This document shows, piece after piece, positions 46,584-56,015 of a stretch of 64,000 nt of DNA. Source of the DNA: an uncultured Paracoccaceae bacterium (GTDB lineage: Bacteria; Pseudomonadota; Alphaproteobacteria; Rhodobacterales; Rhodobacteraceae); contig CANMQJ010000007.1 in NCBI GenBank assembly GCA_947500005.1, positions 124,001-188,000 on the forward strand, in the 5' to 3' direction. The position numbers and the translations under genes were made by a program. The notes beneath the pieces are model-generated. The model made no database searches. It was not told where the DNA came from and saw only the letters and a list, made by a program, of their open reading frames with translations. The number at the start of each line of letters is the position of its first letter. Positions within the stretch are counted from its first letter, which is position 1.

Positions 46584-47072
46584 CTATCCGGCAGGCGCCA
46601 AAGGCCCCATCGTCCCGCTTTCCTTCACCGCCTCCATCGCCATGAAGGTCGAGGTGCTGCTCACATGCGGCAGGGTCGATATCTTCTCGGCCAGAACCGC
46701 GCGGTAATCCGACATCGACCGCGTCCTAATCTTTAGAAGATAGTCGAAATTGCTTGCGATCATGTGCGCCTGCTCGATCTCGGCGATCTTGCGCACGGCC
46801 GCGTTGAACTCTGCCAACGCCTTTTCTCGCGTATCGGTCAGCCGCAACTCGACAAAGGCCACGTGATCCAGCCCCAACCGGATCGGATCGATCAGCGCCC
46901 TGTACCCGGTGATATATCCCTCGGCCTCCAGCCGTTTCATCCGAGCCTGCGTCGGAGATTTCGACAACCCGATCCGGCGGGCAAGATCGGCAACCGACAT
47001 GCGTCCATCCCCGGACAACGCCAACAGAATCGCCCTGTCGAACCGGTCAAGCCCGGGAAAGTCGGATTGCAC
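46584..47072 (-). CDS. putR: Lrp/AsnC family regulator, PutR-like
   Basis: 162 residues, GTG start 8 bases after GGAGGT. N-terminal helix-turn-helix with LDRFDRAILLALSGDGRMSVADLARRIGLSKSPTQARMKRLEAEGYITGY, C-terminal RAM ligand domain. Divergent from putA, the arrangement of the proline-responsive activator PutR of alphaproteobacteria. It probably senses proline and activates putA from the 103-bp shared region. Confidence 0.88.
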   Translation of the reverse strand: MQSDFPGLDRFDRAILLALSGDGRMSVADLARRIGLSKSPTQARMKRLEAEGYITGYRALIDPIRLGLDHVAFVELRLTDTREKALAEFNAAVRKIAEIEQAHMIASNFDYLLKIRTRSMSDYRAVLAEKISTLPHVSSTSTFMAMEAVKESGTMGPLAPAG

Positions 47073-47175
47073 CTCTGAGCACCTCCAAATCAGGTGATTG
47101 TTCTGCAGCAGCCCTATATTCAGCCATTCCTCCTGTCAAATCCGCGATAAACTGCTCCGAACCTGAAAGGAGCCC
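47073..47175. promoter_or_regulatory. putR/putA divergent control region
   Basis: 103 bp carrying both promoters and presumably PutR sites. It includes CTGCAGCAG and AT-rich CCTATATTCAGCC, but no clean Lrp-type consensus was found. AAAGGAG lies 3 bases before the first putA ATG and 9 before the second (47182), so initiation at 47182 is at least as likely. Confidence 0.5.
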
Positions 47176-50100
47176 ATGCCGATGCACACTGATCTTCGCC
47201 GCGTCATCGACAGCCAGACCTATGCCGACCAGTCCGAGATCCTCGCCCGCCTGAGAGATGAGGCGAACCTCTCACCCGAAGACCGCGCGAAGATCTGCAA
47301 AGACGGCGCGCAACTCGTCCGCGACATCCGCTCCAGTACAGCGCCGGGGCTGATGGAGGTGTTCCTCGCGGAATACGGTCTCTCGACGGACGAGGGCGTG
47401 GCGCTCATGTGTCTGGCCGAGGCGCTGTTGCGCGTTCCCGATGCCGACACGATCGACGCCTTGATCGAGGACAAGATCGCGCCGTCGGACTGGGGCAAGC
47501 ATCTGGGCCATTCCTCCTCATCGCTGGTCAATGCCTCGACCTGGGCGCTGATGCTCACGGGCCGGGTACTGGACGACGACCGCCCCAGCCCCGTGCGCGC
47601 GCTGCGCAGCGCCGTGCGCCGCCTGGGCGAGCCGGTGATCCGCACCGCCGTCGGCCGCGCCATGCGCGAGATGGGCCGGCAATTCGTGCTGGGCGAGACG
47701 ATCCAGGCGGCGATGAAGCGCGCCGAAGGGATGGAGGCCAAAGGTTACACCTATTCCTATGACATGCTGGGAGAGGCCGCGCGGACCGAGGCGGATGCAT
47801 CCCGCTATCACCTGTCCTATTCCCGCGCGATCACCGCCATCGCGCAGGCCTGTACCTCGGACGACATCCGCGCCAATCCGGGCATCTCGGTCAAGCTCTC
47901 CGCGCTGCACCCACGCTACGAGGTGGCGCAGGAAGACCGCGTGATGAATGAGCTTGTGCCGCGTCTGCGCGCGCTCTGCCTGCTGGCGAAATCGGCACGC
48001 ATGGGCCTGAATATCGACGCGGAGGAGGCCGATCGCCTGTCTCTGTCGCTCCAGGTGATCCAGACGGTGATGGCCGAACCCGCGCTCAAGGGCTGGGACG
48101 GTTTCGGCATCGTCGTACAGGCCTACGGCCCGCGCGCGGGCATCACGCTCGACACCCTGTACGAGATGGCGCAGCGCCATGACCGCAAGCTGATGGTGCG
48201 GCTGGTCAAGGGCGCCTATTGGGATACCGAGATCAAGCTGGCCCAGGTCGAAGGCGTCGACGGTTTCCCCGTCTTCACGCAAAAACCCGCGACCGACGTG
48301 TCCTACATCGCCAATGCGCGCAAGCTCCTGGGCATGACCGACCGGATCTATCCGCAATTCGCCACGCATAACGCCCACACGGTCTGCGCCATCCTGCACA
48401 TGGCCGATGACGTTGAACGCTTCGAATTCCAGCGCCTGCACGGGATGGGCGAGACGCTGCACCAGCTGGTGAAGTCGCGAAACGGCACTCGCTGCCGGAT
48501 CTATGCCCCTGTCGGCGCGCATCGTGACCTGCTGGCCTACCTCGTGCGGCGCCTGCTGGAAAACGGCGCCAACAGCTCCTTCGTCAACCAGATCGTGGAT
48601 GAGGACGTGCCCCCCGAGGTGGTCGCGGCCGACCCGTTCGAGGCGCTGGAACAGCCCACGCCCGCGCTTCCGAAAGGCCCCGACCTGTTCCAGCCCGAGC
48701 GGCGTAATTCCAAGGGTTTCGACCTGGCCCATGTTCCCACGCTCGACGAGATCGAGGCCGCCCGCGCCCCCTATGCCGACGCAACCTGGCGCGCCGCGCC
48801 GCTTCTTGCCGAAAAAGCCTCACCCGAGGCCGATCAACCGGTGGCAAACCCGACCCGTCCATCGGACACCCCGGGGGCAGTCGCGCCGGCCAGCGCTGCG
48901 GATGTGGAAACGGCGCTTTCCGCCGCGCGTCCCTGGCAGGCCCCGTCCAAGGAACGCGCGCGCGTGCTGAACGCAGCCGCCGATCTCTACGAGGCCAATT
49001 TCGGCGAGATCTTTGCGCTCGTCGCCCGCGAGGCCGGAAAATCCCTGCCCGACGCGGTGGGCGAGCTGCGCGAGGCGGTGGATTTCCTGCGCTACTACGC
49101 CACCAACATCCCCGAGGGCGCACCCGCAGGCACCTTCACCTGCATCAGCCCGTGGAATTTCCCGCTGGCGATCTTTACCGGCCAGATTTCGGCGGCACTC
49201 GCCACCGGCAACGCGGTGCTGGCCAAGCCCGCGCCGCAGACCCCGCTGATCGCCCATCGCGCGGTGGAACTGCTGCATGAGGCCGGCGTGCCGCGTTCGG
49301 CCTTGCAATTGCTGCCCGGCGGCCCCGAGGTCGGTGCGGCGCTCACCTCCGACCCGCGCGTCGATGGGATAGCGTTCACCGGTTCGACGGCAACCGCGCT
49401 CAAGATCCGGGCCGCAATGGCCGAAAACCTTGCCCCGGGCGCACCGCTCATCGCGGAGACCGGTGGCCTGAACGCCATGATCGTCGATTCCACCGCCCTG
49501 CCGGAACAGGCCGTGCAGGCTATCGTCGAATCGGCCTTCCAGTCGGCGGGCCAACGCTGTTCGGCGCTGCGCTGTCTCTATGTGCAGGAGGACATCGCCG
49601 AGGATCTGCTGACAATGCTCAAGGGCGCGATGGAGGCGATGGCCATGGGCGATCCCTGGCAACTCGCCACCGATGTAGGCCCTGTGATCGACGAGGCAGC
49701 GCGGCAAGGCATTATGGACCATGTCGCCCAAGCCCGGGCCGAGGGCCGCGTGCTCAAGGAACTCCCCGTTCCCGCCGAAGGGCTGTTCGTCTCGCCCACG
49801 CTGATCTCTGTCGGCGGCATCAAGGACCTGGAGCGCGAGATATTCGGCCCCGTCCTGCATGTCGCCCGTTTCCGCCCGGCGGATCTGGACCGGGTCATCG
49901 CGGATATCAACGGCACCGGCTACGGCCTGACCTTTGGGTTGCAGACCCGAATCGACGACCGGGTGCAGCATGTCACCGAGGCGATCCATGCCGGAAACAT
50001 CTATGTGAACCGAAACCAGATCGGCGCCATCGTGGGCAGCCAACCCTTCGGCGGCGAGGGACTCTCGGGTACCGGACCCAAGGCGGGCGGCCCGAACTAC

Positions 50101-50586
50101 ATGACCCGATTTCTCGCCCCCGACCGGCAGGAGACGGCCAAGGGCTGGAACGGTGCGGACACGGGCGCGCTGGAACGGCATGGCAGCCCGGCAGCACCCG
50201 CCACCCGCAGCCTGCCCGGCCCCACGGGCGAGTCCAACCGGCTGAGCGAAATCCCCCGCGAGGCGCTGCTCTGCCTCGGCCCCGGCCCCGAGACCGTAAA
50301 GGCACAGGTCGAGGCCGTACGCGCCCTCGGTGGCGTGGCCCTCGCGGCCTCCGGCCCGCTGCCCGACGGCACCCTGGAACAGGTCGAGGGTATCTCTGGC
50401 GTGCTTTGGTGGGGCGATACCGGGACGGCCCGCGGTATCGAGCAGGCGCTCGCGCGTCGCGACGGCCCGATCGTACCGCTCATCCCCGGCCGCCCGGACC
50501 GTGCGCGTGTTCTGGGTGAGCGCCATGTCTGCGTCGATACCACGGCCGCAGGCGGCAACGCGGCACTTCTCGGCGGCATGGCCTGA
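47176..50586 (+). CDS. putA: Bifunctional proline dehydrogenase/L-glutamate gamma-semialdehyde dehydrogenase
   Basis: 1136 residues. N-terminal arm and proline dehydrogenase barrel about 60-480 (GYTYSYDMLGEAARTEADA, VKLSALHPRYE, RLVKGAYWDTEIK). Aldehyde dehydrogenase domain about 540-1000, with FTCISPWNFPLAIFTGQ, AFTGSTATAL, ETGGLNAMIVD and catalytic Cys795 in SAGQRCSALRC. C-terminal domain about 1010-1136. No ribbon-helix-helix DNA-binding domain at the N-terminus, so it is not autoregulatory, consistent with a separate PutR. It converts proline to glutamate with FAD and NAD+, feeding electrons to quinone. Confidence 0.97.
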   Translation: MPMHTDLRRVIDSQTYADQSEILARLRDEANLSPEDRAKICKDGAQLVRDIRSSTAPGLMEVFLAEYGLSTDEGVALMCLAEALLRVPDADTIDALIEDKIAPSDWGKHLGHSSSSLVNASTWALMLTGRVLDDDRPSPVRALRSAVRRLGEPVIRTAVGRAMREMGRQFVLGETIQAAMKRAEGMEAKGYTYSYDMLGEAARTEADASRYHLSYSRAITAIAQACTSDDIRANPGISVKLSALHPRYEVAQEDRVMNELVPRLRALCLLAKSARMGLNIDAEEADRLSLSLQVIQTVMAEPALKGWDGFGIVVQAYGPRAGITLDTLYEMAQRHDRKLMVRLVKGAYWDTEIKLAQVEGVDGFPVFTQKPATDVSYIANARKLLGMTDRIYPQFATHNAHTVCAILHMADDVERFEFQRLHGMGETLHQLVKSRNGTRCRIYAPVGAHRDLLAYLVRRLLENGANSSFVNQIVDEDVPPEVVAADPFEALEQPTPALPKGPDLFQPERRNSKGFDLAHVPTLDEIEAARAPYADATWRAAPLLAEKASPEADQPVANPTRPSDTPGAVAPASAADVETALSAARPWQAPSKERARVLNAAADLYEANFGEIFALVAREAGKSLPDAVGELREAVDFLRYYATNIPEGAPAGTFTCISPWNFPLAIFTGQISAALATGNAVLAKPAPQTPLIAHRAVELLHEAGVPRSALQLLPGGPEVGAALTSDPRVDGIAFTGSTATALKIRAAMAENLAPGAPLIAETGGLNAMIVDSTALPEQAVQAIVESAFQSAGQRCSALRCLYVQEDIAEDLLTMLKGAMEAMAMGDPWQLATDVGPVIDEAARQGIMDHVAQARAEGRVLKELPVPAEGLFVSPTLISVGGIKDLEREIFGPVLHVARFRPADLDRVIADINGTGYGLTFGLQTRIDDRVQHVTEAIHAGNIYVNRNQIGAIVGSQPFGGEGLSGTGPKAGGPNYMTRFLAPDRQETAKGWNGADTGALERHGSPAAPATRSLPGPTGESNRLSEIPREALLCLGPGPETVKAQVEAVRALGGVALAASGPLPDGTLEQVEGISGVLWWGDTGTARGIEQALARRDGPIVPLIPGRPDRARVLGERHVCVDTTAAGGNAALLGGMA

Positions 50587-50608
50587 CCGGGGAGGCTCCC
50601 GCCCGGCG

Positions 50609-50678
50609 CGACCGCATCACAGATGCGATCCCGCCGGTTGGGCCGAGCAGCGCGCGGCATTGCCGCGCGCTGCGGTCG
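50609..50678 (+). repeat. Strong compound hairpin downstream of putA
   Basis: Arms GCAGCGCGCGGCA (50647-50659) and TGCCGCGCGCTGC (50661-50673) form a near-perfect stem of up to 13 bp, effectively 11 with a small loop. CGACCGCA (50609-50616) can also pair with TGCGGTCG (50671-50678), and GCATC-ACA-GATGC forms an inner hairpin. No T-run follows, so it could be a structured 3' end of putA mRNA or a REP-like element. Confidence 0.7.
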
Positions 50679-50742
50679 TACGTGACCCGAGGAACAGCCA
50701 AGGCCGCTTGACCTCTCGCCGCTTTGCGCAGAGCGTGGCGGC

Positions 50743-51486
50743 ATGTTCCCGATCCGCGATCACAACCCCTCGGGGCGCACGCCCTATGTCGTATACCTGC
50801 TGATGTCGGCCAATATCCTGGTCTTCCTCGGGTACTGGGGCATCATGGACGATCCGAATGCGATCAACCGGTTCTTCTTCGACTGGGCAATCATCCCCGC
50901 GCGGATCGCCGATGGTTTCCGTTATGACACGCTGCTGACATCGATGTTCCTGCATGGCGGGGTCATGCACCTGGCCGGCAACATGCTGTTCCTGTGGATC
51001 TTCGGCGACAACCTCGAAGGCGAGATGGGGCATCTCCGCTTCCTGCTCTTTTACCTTGCGAGCGGGTTGGGCGCCGGACTGATCCATGTCGTATCGGCCC
51101 CAGGATCCATTGTGCCGACCGTCGGCGCGTCAGGCGCGATTGCCGGGGTCATGGGCGGCTATCTGCTGATGTTCCCTAAAGCGCGGGTCGACATCCTGCT
51201 GGTTCTCGTCGTCTATTTCCGCGTCTTCTCGATCCCGGCCTTCGTGATGCTGGGGGTCTGGCTGGGAATGCAGTTCATGGGCAGCCTCGGCAGCGATCCC
51301 GATCTGGGCGGCGTGGCCTACTGGGCACATACGGGCGGCTTTGCCGTGGGGCTGGTGCTTTGCCTGCCTCTCTGGATCCGGCGGGGCGGTCCCGCCTTCT
51401 GGAACCAGACGTATGGCCACCCACCGCATCCCGAACAGCAATACGAACTCTCGACATCGCGCATTCCGCGCGTGCGCCGGAAATAG
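50743..51486 (+). CDS. Rhomboid family intramembrane serine protease
   Basis: 247 residues, six to seven membrane segments. [10 protein letters not shown] with Asn80, catalytic Ser130 in VGASGAIAG, and His196 in [10 protein letters not shown] form the expected dyad and oxyanion residues. The C-terminal tail is polar and basic. It cleaves membrane-spanning segments; substrates unknown. Not in an operon. Confidence 0.95.
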   Translation: MFPIRDHNPSGRTPYVVYLLMSANILVFLGYWGIMDDPNAINRFFFDWAIIPARIADGFRYDTLLTSMFLHGGVMHLAGNMLFLWIFGDNLEGEMGHLRFLLFYLASGLGAGLIHVVSAPGSIVPTVGASGAIAGVMGGYLLMFPKARVDILLVLVVYFRVFSIPAFVMLGVWLGMQFMGSLGSDPDLGGVAYWAHTGGFAVGLVLCLPLWIRRGGPAFWNQTYGHPPHPEQQYELSTSRIPRVRRK

Positions 51487-51488
51487 AA

Positions 51489-51510
51489 AAAGGGGCCATC
51501 TGGCCCCTTT
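51489..51510. terminator. Bidirectional terminator between rhomboid and suhB-like genes
   Basis: AAAGGGGCCA (51489-51498) and TGGCCCCTTT (51501-51510) form a 9-10-bp stem, 3 bp after the rhomboid stop. A-rich on one side and T-rich on the other, so it can work on both strands; the convergent gene ends at 51533. Confidence 0.9.
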
Positions 51511-51532
51511 CCAGTCCTCCGCGACCCTTGGC

Positions 51533-52318
51533 TCAGCCCCGGATGGCCTTGGCGAACCCGTCGAAGATCTGCTCGTTGGCACAGATCACCTCGCCCGAGG
51601 ACAGTATCTCTTCACCCGGGGTGAGCGCCTCGACCAGGCCCCCGGCCTCACGCACGATCAGGATACCGGCGGCAAGGTCCCATGCGTTCAGGCGACGCTC
51701 CCAGAACCCCTCGTAGCGACCGGCAGCAACATAGGCGAGATCCAGCGCCGCCGATCCCCAGCGCCGGACACCCGCGCAGACGGGCATGAGGCGCGCGAGA
51801 TCCTGCAACGTGGCGGGCAGATCCGAACGGCCGCCATAAGGCAGGCCCGTGGCAAAGATCGACTCGATCATCCGATGCCGCCCCGAAACGCGAATGCGGC
51901 TTTCGTTCATCCAGGCGCCCTCGCCCTTCTCGGCAAAGTACATCTCGTCCTTGGCCGGGTCGAAGATCACGCCCGCCACGATCCGCCCCTTGTGCTCCAA
52001 GGCGATCGAGATGCACCAATGCGGCAACCCGTGCAGGAAATTCGTGGTTCCGTCCAGCGGATCGACAATCCAGCGCCGAGTCGGATCCTCGCCATCCTCC
52101 CCGCCGCCCTCCTCGGCCAGCCAGCCATAGGTGGGACGGGCATTGCGCAGTTCTTCCTTGAGGATATTCTCGGCGGCGATATCGGCCCTACTCACGAAAT
52201 CGCCCGCGCCCTTCATCGAGACCTGCAGGTTCTCCACCTCGCGGAAATCCTTCACCAGCGAACGGCCGGCCTTGCGCGCGGCCTTGATCATGATGTTGAG
52301 ATTCGCACTGCCAACCAT
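51533..52318 (-). CDS. suhB: Inositol monophosphatase family protein
   Basis: 261 residues. Motifs GDFVSRADIAAE, GWLAEEGGGED (metal ligand Glu), WIVDPLDGTTNFLHG and NAWDLAAGILIVREAGG define the inositol monophosphatase/SuhB family. It dephosphorylates inositol-1-phosphate, and in enterobacteria SuhB also acts in rRNA antitermination; that role is unproven here. Confidence 0.93.
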   Translation of the reverse strand: MVGSANLNIMIKAARKAGRSLVKDFREVENLQVSMKGAGDFVSRADIAAENILKEELRNARPTYGWLAEEGGGEDGEDPTRRWIVDPLDGTTNFLHGLPHWCISIALEHKGRIVAGVIFDPAKDEMYFAEKGEGAWMNESRIRVSGRHRMIESIFATGLPYGGRSDLPATLQDLARLMPVCAGVRRWGSAALDLAYVAAGRYEGFWERRLNAWDLAAGILIVREAGGLVEALTPGEEILSSGEVICANEQIFDGFAKAIRG

Positions 52319-52487
52319 CTAAACGGGCTCCTCATCGGTCAAACCGCGCGTATATCGACGCGGGTTGGGATTGCCAAGGGCCATGTTCCGCCTGTCGGCC
52401 GCCATACCAGCGCAACTCGCCGCGTCACCGCTTGCCTGATCGATCATTCGCCCTCACCTTGCATGCCAACCACAAAGGAGACGCCCA

Positions 52488-53528
52488 ATGCCCGAGACCA
52501 TGAAGCGCATCGTGCTGGCAAGCCGCCCGGACGGCGCGCCCGCGCCCGAGAATTTTCGCCTCGAAACCGCCGATCTGCCTGAACCCGGCGATGGCGAAGT
52601 GCTGGTCCGCGTGCATTACATGTCGCTGGATCCTTACATGCGCGGGCGGATGGACGACGCCAAGTCCTATGCCGCTCCGGTCCCCATCGGCGGCACGATG
52701 GAGGCTGGCGGCGTTGGCGAGGTCATCGCCTCGAACGCGCCGAACTTCCAGCCGGGCGACTTCGCCTTCGGGATGTTCGGCTGGGCGACGCACGGCGTCC
52801 AGTCAGCGAAGATGCTGCGCAAGATCGATCCCGACGAGATGCCGATCACCACGGCTCTCGGGGTTCTGGGAATGCCCGGCTTCACCGGCTGGTTCGGCCT
52901 GACCCAGCATGGCCGGCCCAAGCAAGGAGAAACCCTCGTCGTGGCCGCCGCGACCGGTCCCGTCGGCTCGATGGTCGGGCAGGTCGCGCGCCTGGCCGGG
53001 CTGCGAACGGTTGGCATAGCAGGTGGGGACGAGAAATGCCGTCTAGCAACCGAGACTTTCGGCTTCGACGCCTGCCTGGATCACCGCGCTTATGACAGCG
53101 CCAGGGACCTGCGCGCTGCGCTGGCCAAGGAATGCGCCGAAGGCATCGACATCTATTTCGAGAACGTGGGCGGCAAGGTTCTCGAAGCGGTGATGCCGCT
53201 GATGAACCCGCATGGCCGTATTCCGATCTGCGGCATGATCGCCTGGTACAACGCGGGCGGCCTCGGGGCCAACGCCGCACAGGACGGGCTGAGCGCGCCC
53301 GCGCTCTGGCGCAGCATCCTCGTGAAATTCCTCAGCGTGAACGGCTTCATCATCTCGAACCATTTCGACCGCTACCCCGAATTCCTGTCGGAGATCGCGC
53401 CCAAGGTCGCAAGCGGCGAGATCAAGTACCTCGAGGACGTGGCCGACGGGCTGGAAAACGCCCCTGCCGCCTTCATGGCCATGCTGAAGGGCGGCAATAC
53501 CGGCAAGCAGATCGTCAAGCTGATCTGA
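52488..53528 (+). CDS. Zinc-independent MDR oxidoreductase (CurA/leukotriene B4 dehydrogenase-like)
   Basis: 346 residues with AAAGGAG before ATG at 52488. Medium-chain dehydrogenase/reductase without the zinc-binding residues; MSLDPYMRGRM, GGTMEAGGVGEVIAS, GMPGFTGWFGLTQHGRPKQGETLVVAAATGPVGSMVGQ (the Rossmann region) and YFENVGGKVLEAVMPLM typify the NADPH-dependent alkenal/one reductase family, including E. coli CurA. It probably reduces alpha,beta-unsaturated ketones or aldehydes. Single-gene unit. Confidence 0.92.
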   Translation: MPETMKRIVLASRPDGAPAPENFRLETADLPEPGDGEVLVRVHYMSLDPYMRGRMDDAKSYAAPVPIGGTMEAGGVGEVIASNAPNFQPGDFAFGMFGWATHGVQSAKMLRKIDPDEMPITTALGVLGMPGFTGWFGLTQHGRPKQGETLVVAAATGPVGSMVGQVARLAGLRTVGIAGGDEKCRLATETFGFDACLDHRAYDSARDLRAALAKECAEGIDIYFENVGGKVLEAVMPLMNPHGRIPICGMIAWYNAGGLGANAAQDGLSAPALWRSILVKFLSVNGFIISNHFDRYPEFLSEIAPKVASGEIKYLEDVADGLENAPAAFMAMLKGGNTGKQIVKLI

Positions 53529-53611
53529 CGCCCTGTCTTCTTCTCGTTGAAAAATACCGGCGGGGGTGAATTGGCGCGGCACGCGCCAAGAGGGGGCAGC
53601 GCCCCCTTTCA

Positions 53612-54517
53612 TCACGCCGCCTGCAACCGCCGCGCTTCGGTGCGGGCGAGGGCCACCAGTTCCTGGACATAAGGCTTTTCGAGATCCTCGCCGCGCACCG
53701 CGGCATAGAGCCTTCGGGTGATGCCGGCCTCGGTCAGCGGACGGGTCACGTAATCCGAGTTGTACTTCACCTCGCGCACCACCCAGTCGGGCAGCACCGT
53801 CACCCCCCGGTTCGAGGCGACCAGCAGCAGGATCACCGCCGTCAGTTCCACCTGCCGGATGGCGGCCGGCTCCACCCGGGCAGGCGTAAGAAGCTGGCTA
53901 AAAATGTCCAGGCGGGAGCGTTCCACAGGATAGGTGATGAGGGTCTGGCCGCGAAAATCCTCGGCCTCGACAAAGGGTTTCGCTGCCAGCGGATGGGTCG
54001 AGGCCGCGACAAAGACCGGGTTGTAGTCGAAAAGTTCCACGAATTCGATCCCGGCCAGGTCCTCGGGGTCGGAGGAGACCACCAGATCCACCTCCTCCTT
54101 CTGAAGCGCCGGCAGCGCGTCGAAGGCCAGACCCGGCTTGATGTCCACGTCGACGTCGGGCCAGCTTTTTCGGAAAGCTTCCAGCACAGGGAACAGCCAT
54201 TCGAAACAGGCATGGCATTCGATGGCGATATGCATCCGCCCCGCCCGCCCCTCGCGCAGGGATGAGAATTCCTCCTGCATCGCCTCGATTTGGGGCAGGA
54301 TCTGCTCGGCCAGCCGCAAGAGGCGCAGCCCCGCCGGTGACAGTTTCATCGGCTTGGACCGCCGGATGAACAGCTCGACCCCCGCCTGATCCTCCAACCC
54401 CTTGATCTGATGTGACAATGCTGATTGCGTGATGTTCAACTGCTCCGCCGCGCGGGCCAATCCGCCGCAATCGTGGATGGCCTTGATCGTCCTGAGATGA
54501 CGGAATTCGATATGCAT
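53612..54517 (-). CDS. metR: LysR family regulator, MetR-like
   Basis: 301 residues from ATG 54517; an ORF extending much further upstream is an artefact running through metF. HTH with GLARAAEQLNITQSALSHQIKGLEDQAGVELFIRR; the C-terminal effector domain has the MetR-like IECHACFEWLFPVLEAFRKSWPDVDVDI stretch. Divergent from metF with a TGAA-N5-TTCA box between them, as expected for MetR, which uses homocysteine as co-regulator. Confidence 0.87.
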   Translation of the reverse strand: MHIEFRHLRTIKAIHDCGGLARAAEQLNITQSALSHQIKGLEDQAGVELFIRRSKPMKLSPAGLRLLRLAEQILPQIEAMQEEFSSLREGRAGRMHIAIECHACFEWLFPVLEAFRKSWPDVDVDIKPGLAFDALPALQKEEVDLVVSSDPEDLAGIEFVELFDYNPVFVAASTHPLAAKPFVEAEDFRGQTLITYPVERSRLDIFSQLLTPARVEPAAIRQVELTAVILLLVASNRGVTVLPDWVVREVKYNSDYVTRPLTEAGITRRLYAAVRGEDLEKPYVQELVALARTEARRLQAA

Positions 54518-54551
54518 ACAGGCGTTCGCCTCATGTTGTTCTTGAGAAATA

Positions 54552-54564
54552 TGAAGTTGCTTCA
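54552..54564. promoter_or_regulatory. MetR box
   Basis: TGAAGTTGCTTCA, a perfect match to TGAA-N5-TTCA. It is 50 bp upstream of the metF start and 35 bp upstream of the metR start, in position to control both. Confidence 0.8.
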
Positions 54565-54613
54565 CAATGCTGCAGCTGCGACAAAAGCTCAACCACAATG
54601 AGATGAGACCGTC

Positions 54614-55480
54614 ATGACCACGCCGCAGATTTCCTTCGAATTCTTTCCGCCGCAGTCGCTTGAGGCGTCTTTCAGGCTGTGGGACACGGTTCACACGCTG
54701 TCTCCGCTGGGACCGCGTTTCGTGTCGGTGACCTATGGCGCGGGCGGGACCACGCGCGAGTTGACGCGCGATGCGGTCGCCACCCTGCACAAGACCTCGG
54801 GCCTGAACGTCGCGGCGCATCTGACCTGCGTGAACGCGACGCGCGAGGAAACGCTGGCCATTGCCGACACCTTTGCCGAGGCGGGCGTGACCGATATCGT
54901 GGCCCTGCGCGGCGACCCGCCAAAGGGCCAAGGTGCGTTCCGCCCGCATCCCGGCGGCTTTGGCAACTCGGTTGAACTGATCGAGGCGCTGGCCGACACG
55001 GGCCGCTTCACGATCCGCGTGGGCGCCTATCCCGACATCCACCCCGATGCGGCGCACGACACCGCCGATGTCGACTGGCTCAAGCGCAAGCTCGATGCCG
55101 GGGCCGACGAGGCGCTGACACAGTTCTTCTTCGAGGCCGAGACCTTCTTCCGCTTCCGCGATGCCTGTGAAAAAGCCGGCATCGACAAGCCGATCACGCC
55201 GGGCATCCTGCCGATCGAGAACTGGAAAGGTGCGCGCCGCTTCGCCAAGATGTGCGGGACGAAAATCCCGGCCTGGGTCGAGAATGCGTTCGACAAGGCA
55301 GAACGCGACGGGCGCGAGGATCTCCTCGCCACCGCGATCTGCACCGAGCTCTGCTCGGACCTGATCGAGGGCGGCGTCGACAAGCTGCATTTCTATACGC
55401 TCAACCGCCCGGAGTTGACTCGCGACGTGTGCCACGCGCTCGGCATCGTCCCGAAGGTCACCCTTCAGAACGTGGCGTAA
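54614..55480 (+). CDS. metF: Methylenetetrahydrofolate reductase
   Basis: 288 residues. SFEFFPPQSLEASFRLWDT (catalytic Glu region), FVSVTYGAGGTTRELT, AHLTCVN, ALRGDPPKG, DEALTQFFFE and PGILPIENWKGARRFAKMCG. FAD-dependent reduction of methylene-THF to methyl-THF for methionine synthesis. Divergent from metR. Confidence 0.96.
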   Translation: MTTPQISFEFFPPQSLEASFRLWDTVHTLSPLGPRFVSVTYGAGGTTRELTRDAVATLHKTSGLNVAAHLTCVNATREETLAIADTFAEAGVTDIVALRGDPPKGQGAFRPHPGGFGNSVELIEALADTGRFTIRVGAYPDIHPDAAHDTADVDWLKRKLDAGADEALTQFFFEAETFFRFRDACEKAGIDKPITPGILPIENWKGARRFAKMCGTKIPAWVENAFDKAERDGREDLLATAICTELCSDLIEGGVDKLHFYTLNRPELTRDVCHALGIVPKVTLQNVA

Positions 55481-55534
55481 ATCTTGCCCACCCCTGCCCG
55501 GCTGCTAGCCTGCCGGGCAAGAGGGAGACGCGCG

Positions 55535-56008
55535 ATGAACGCACCGCAAGACCTGCTGAGCCCGGCCGACATGGCGACAATGTCCGGCTTGGATTTCATG
55601 AACGGCATATTGGATGGCAGCCTTCCCGCGCCCCCCATTGCCGAGGTGCTGGGCTATCACCTGCATTCGGTCGAGACGGGGCGCGTCGCTTTTCGCGGCA
55701 CGCCGGGCAGAAGCGTCTGCAACCCACTGGGCCAGGTGCATGGCGGCTGGTACGGCACGCTTCTGGACAGCGCGATGGCCTGCGCGGTGCAGACCGGCGT
55801 GCCTGCCGGGGCGGCCTATACGACGCTGGAATACAAGATCAACATCATCCGCTCGATCCCCTTGGGAACAGAGGTCGAATGCATCGGCGAAGCTGATCAT
55901 GTCGGCAGATCGACCGGCGTGGCCCATGGAGAAATACGAGGCGTATCGGATGGGCGCCTTTATGCCACCGGATCCACAACCTGCATTGTTCTCGCCGGCG
56001 CGCGGTAA
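55535..56008 (+). CDS. PaaI-type hotdog thioesterase
   Basis: 157 residues from ATG at 55535, which follows GAGGGAG. Contains NPLGQVHGGWYGTLLDSAMACAV and TLEYKINIIRSIPLGTEVECIG. Acyl-CoA thioesterase superfamily; substrate unknown. It lies 55 bp after metF and may be co-transcribed with it. Third hotdog thioesterase in the window. Confidence 0.85.
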   Translation: MNAPQDLLSPADMATMSGLDFMNGILDGSLPAPPIAEVLGYHLHSVETGRVAFRGTPGRSVCNPLGQVHGGWYGTLLDSAMACAVQTGVPAGAAYTTLEYKINIIRSIPLGTEVECIGEADHVGRSTGVAHGEIRGVSDGRLYATGSTTCIVLAGAR

Positions 56009-56015
56009 AACCCCG

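Noticed and set aside
48820..50526. 568-codon open frame on the minus strand
   Set aside because: Antisense to putA; no domain.
53612..55435. 607-residue LysR-type protein
   Set aside because: The upstream part is antisense to metF; HTH begins at the ATG at 54517.
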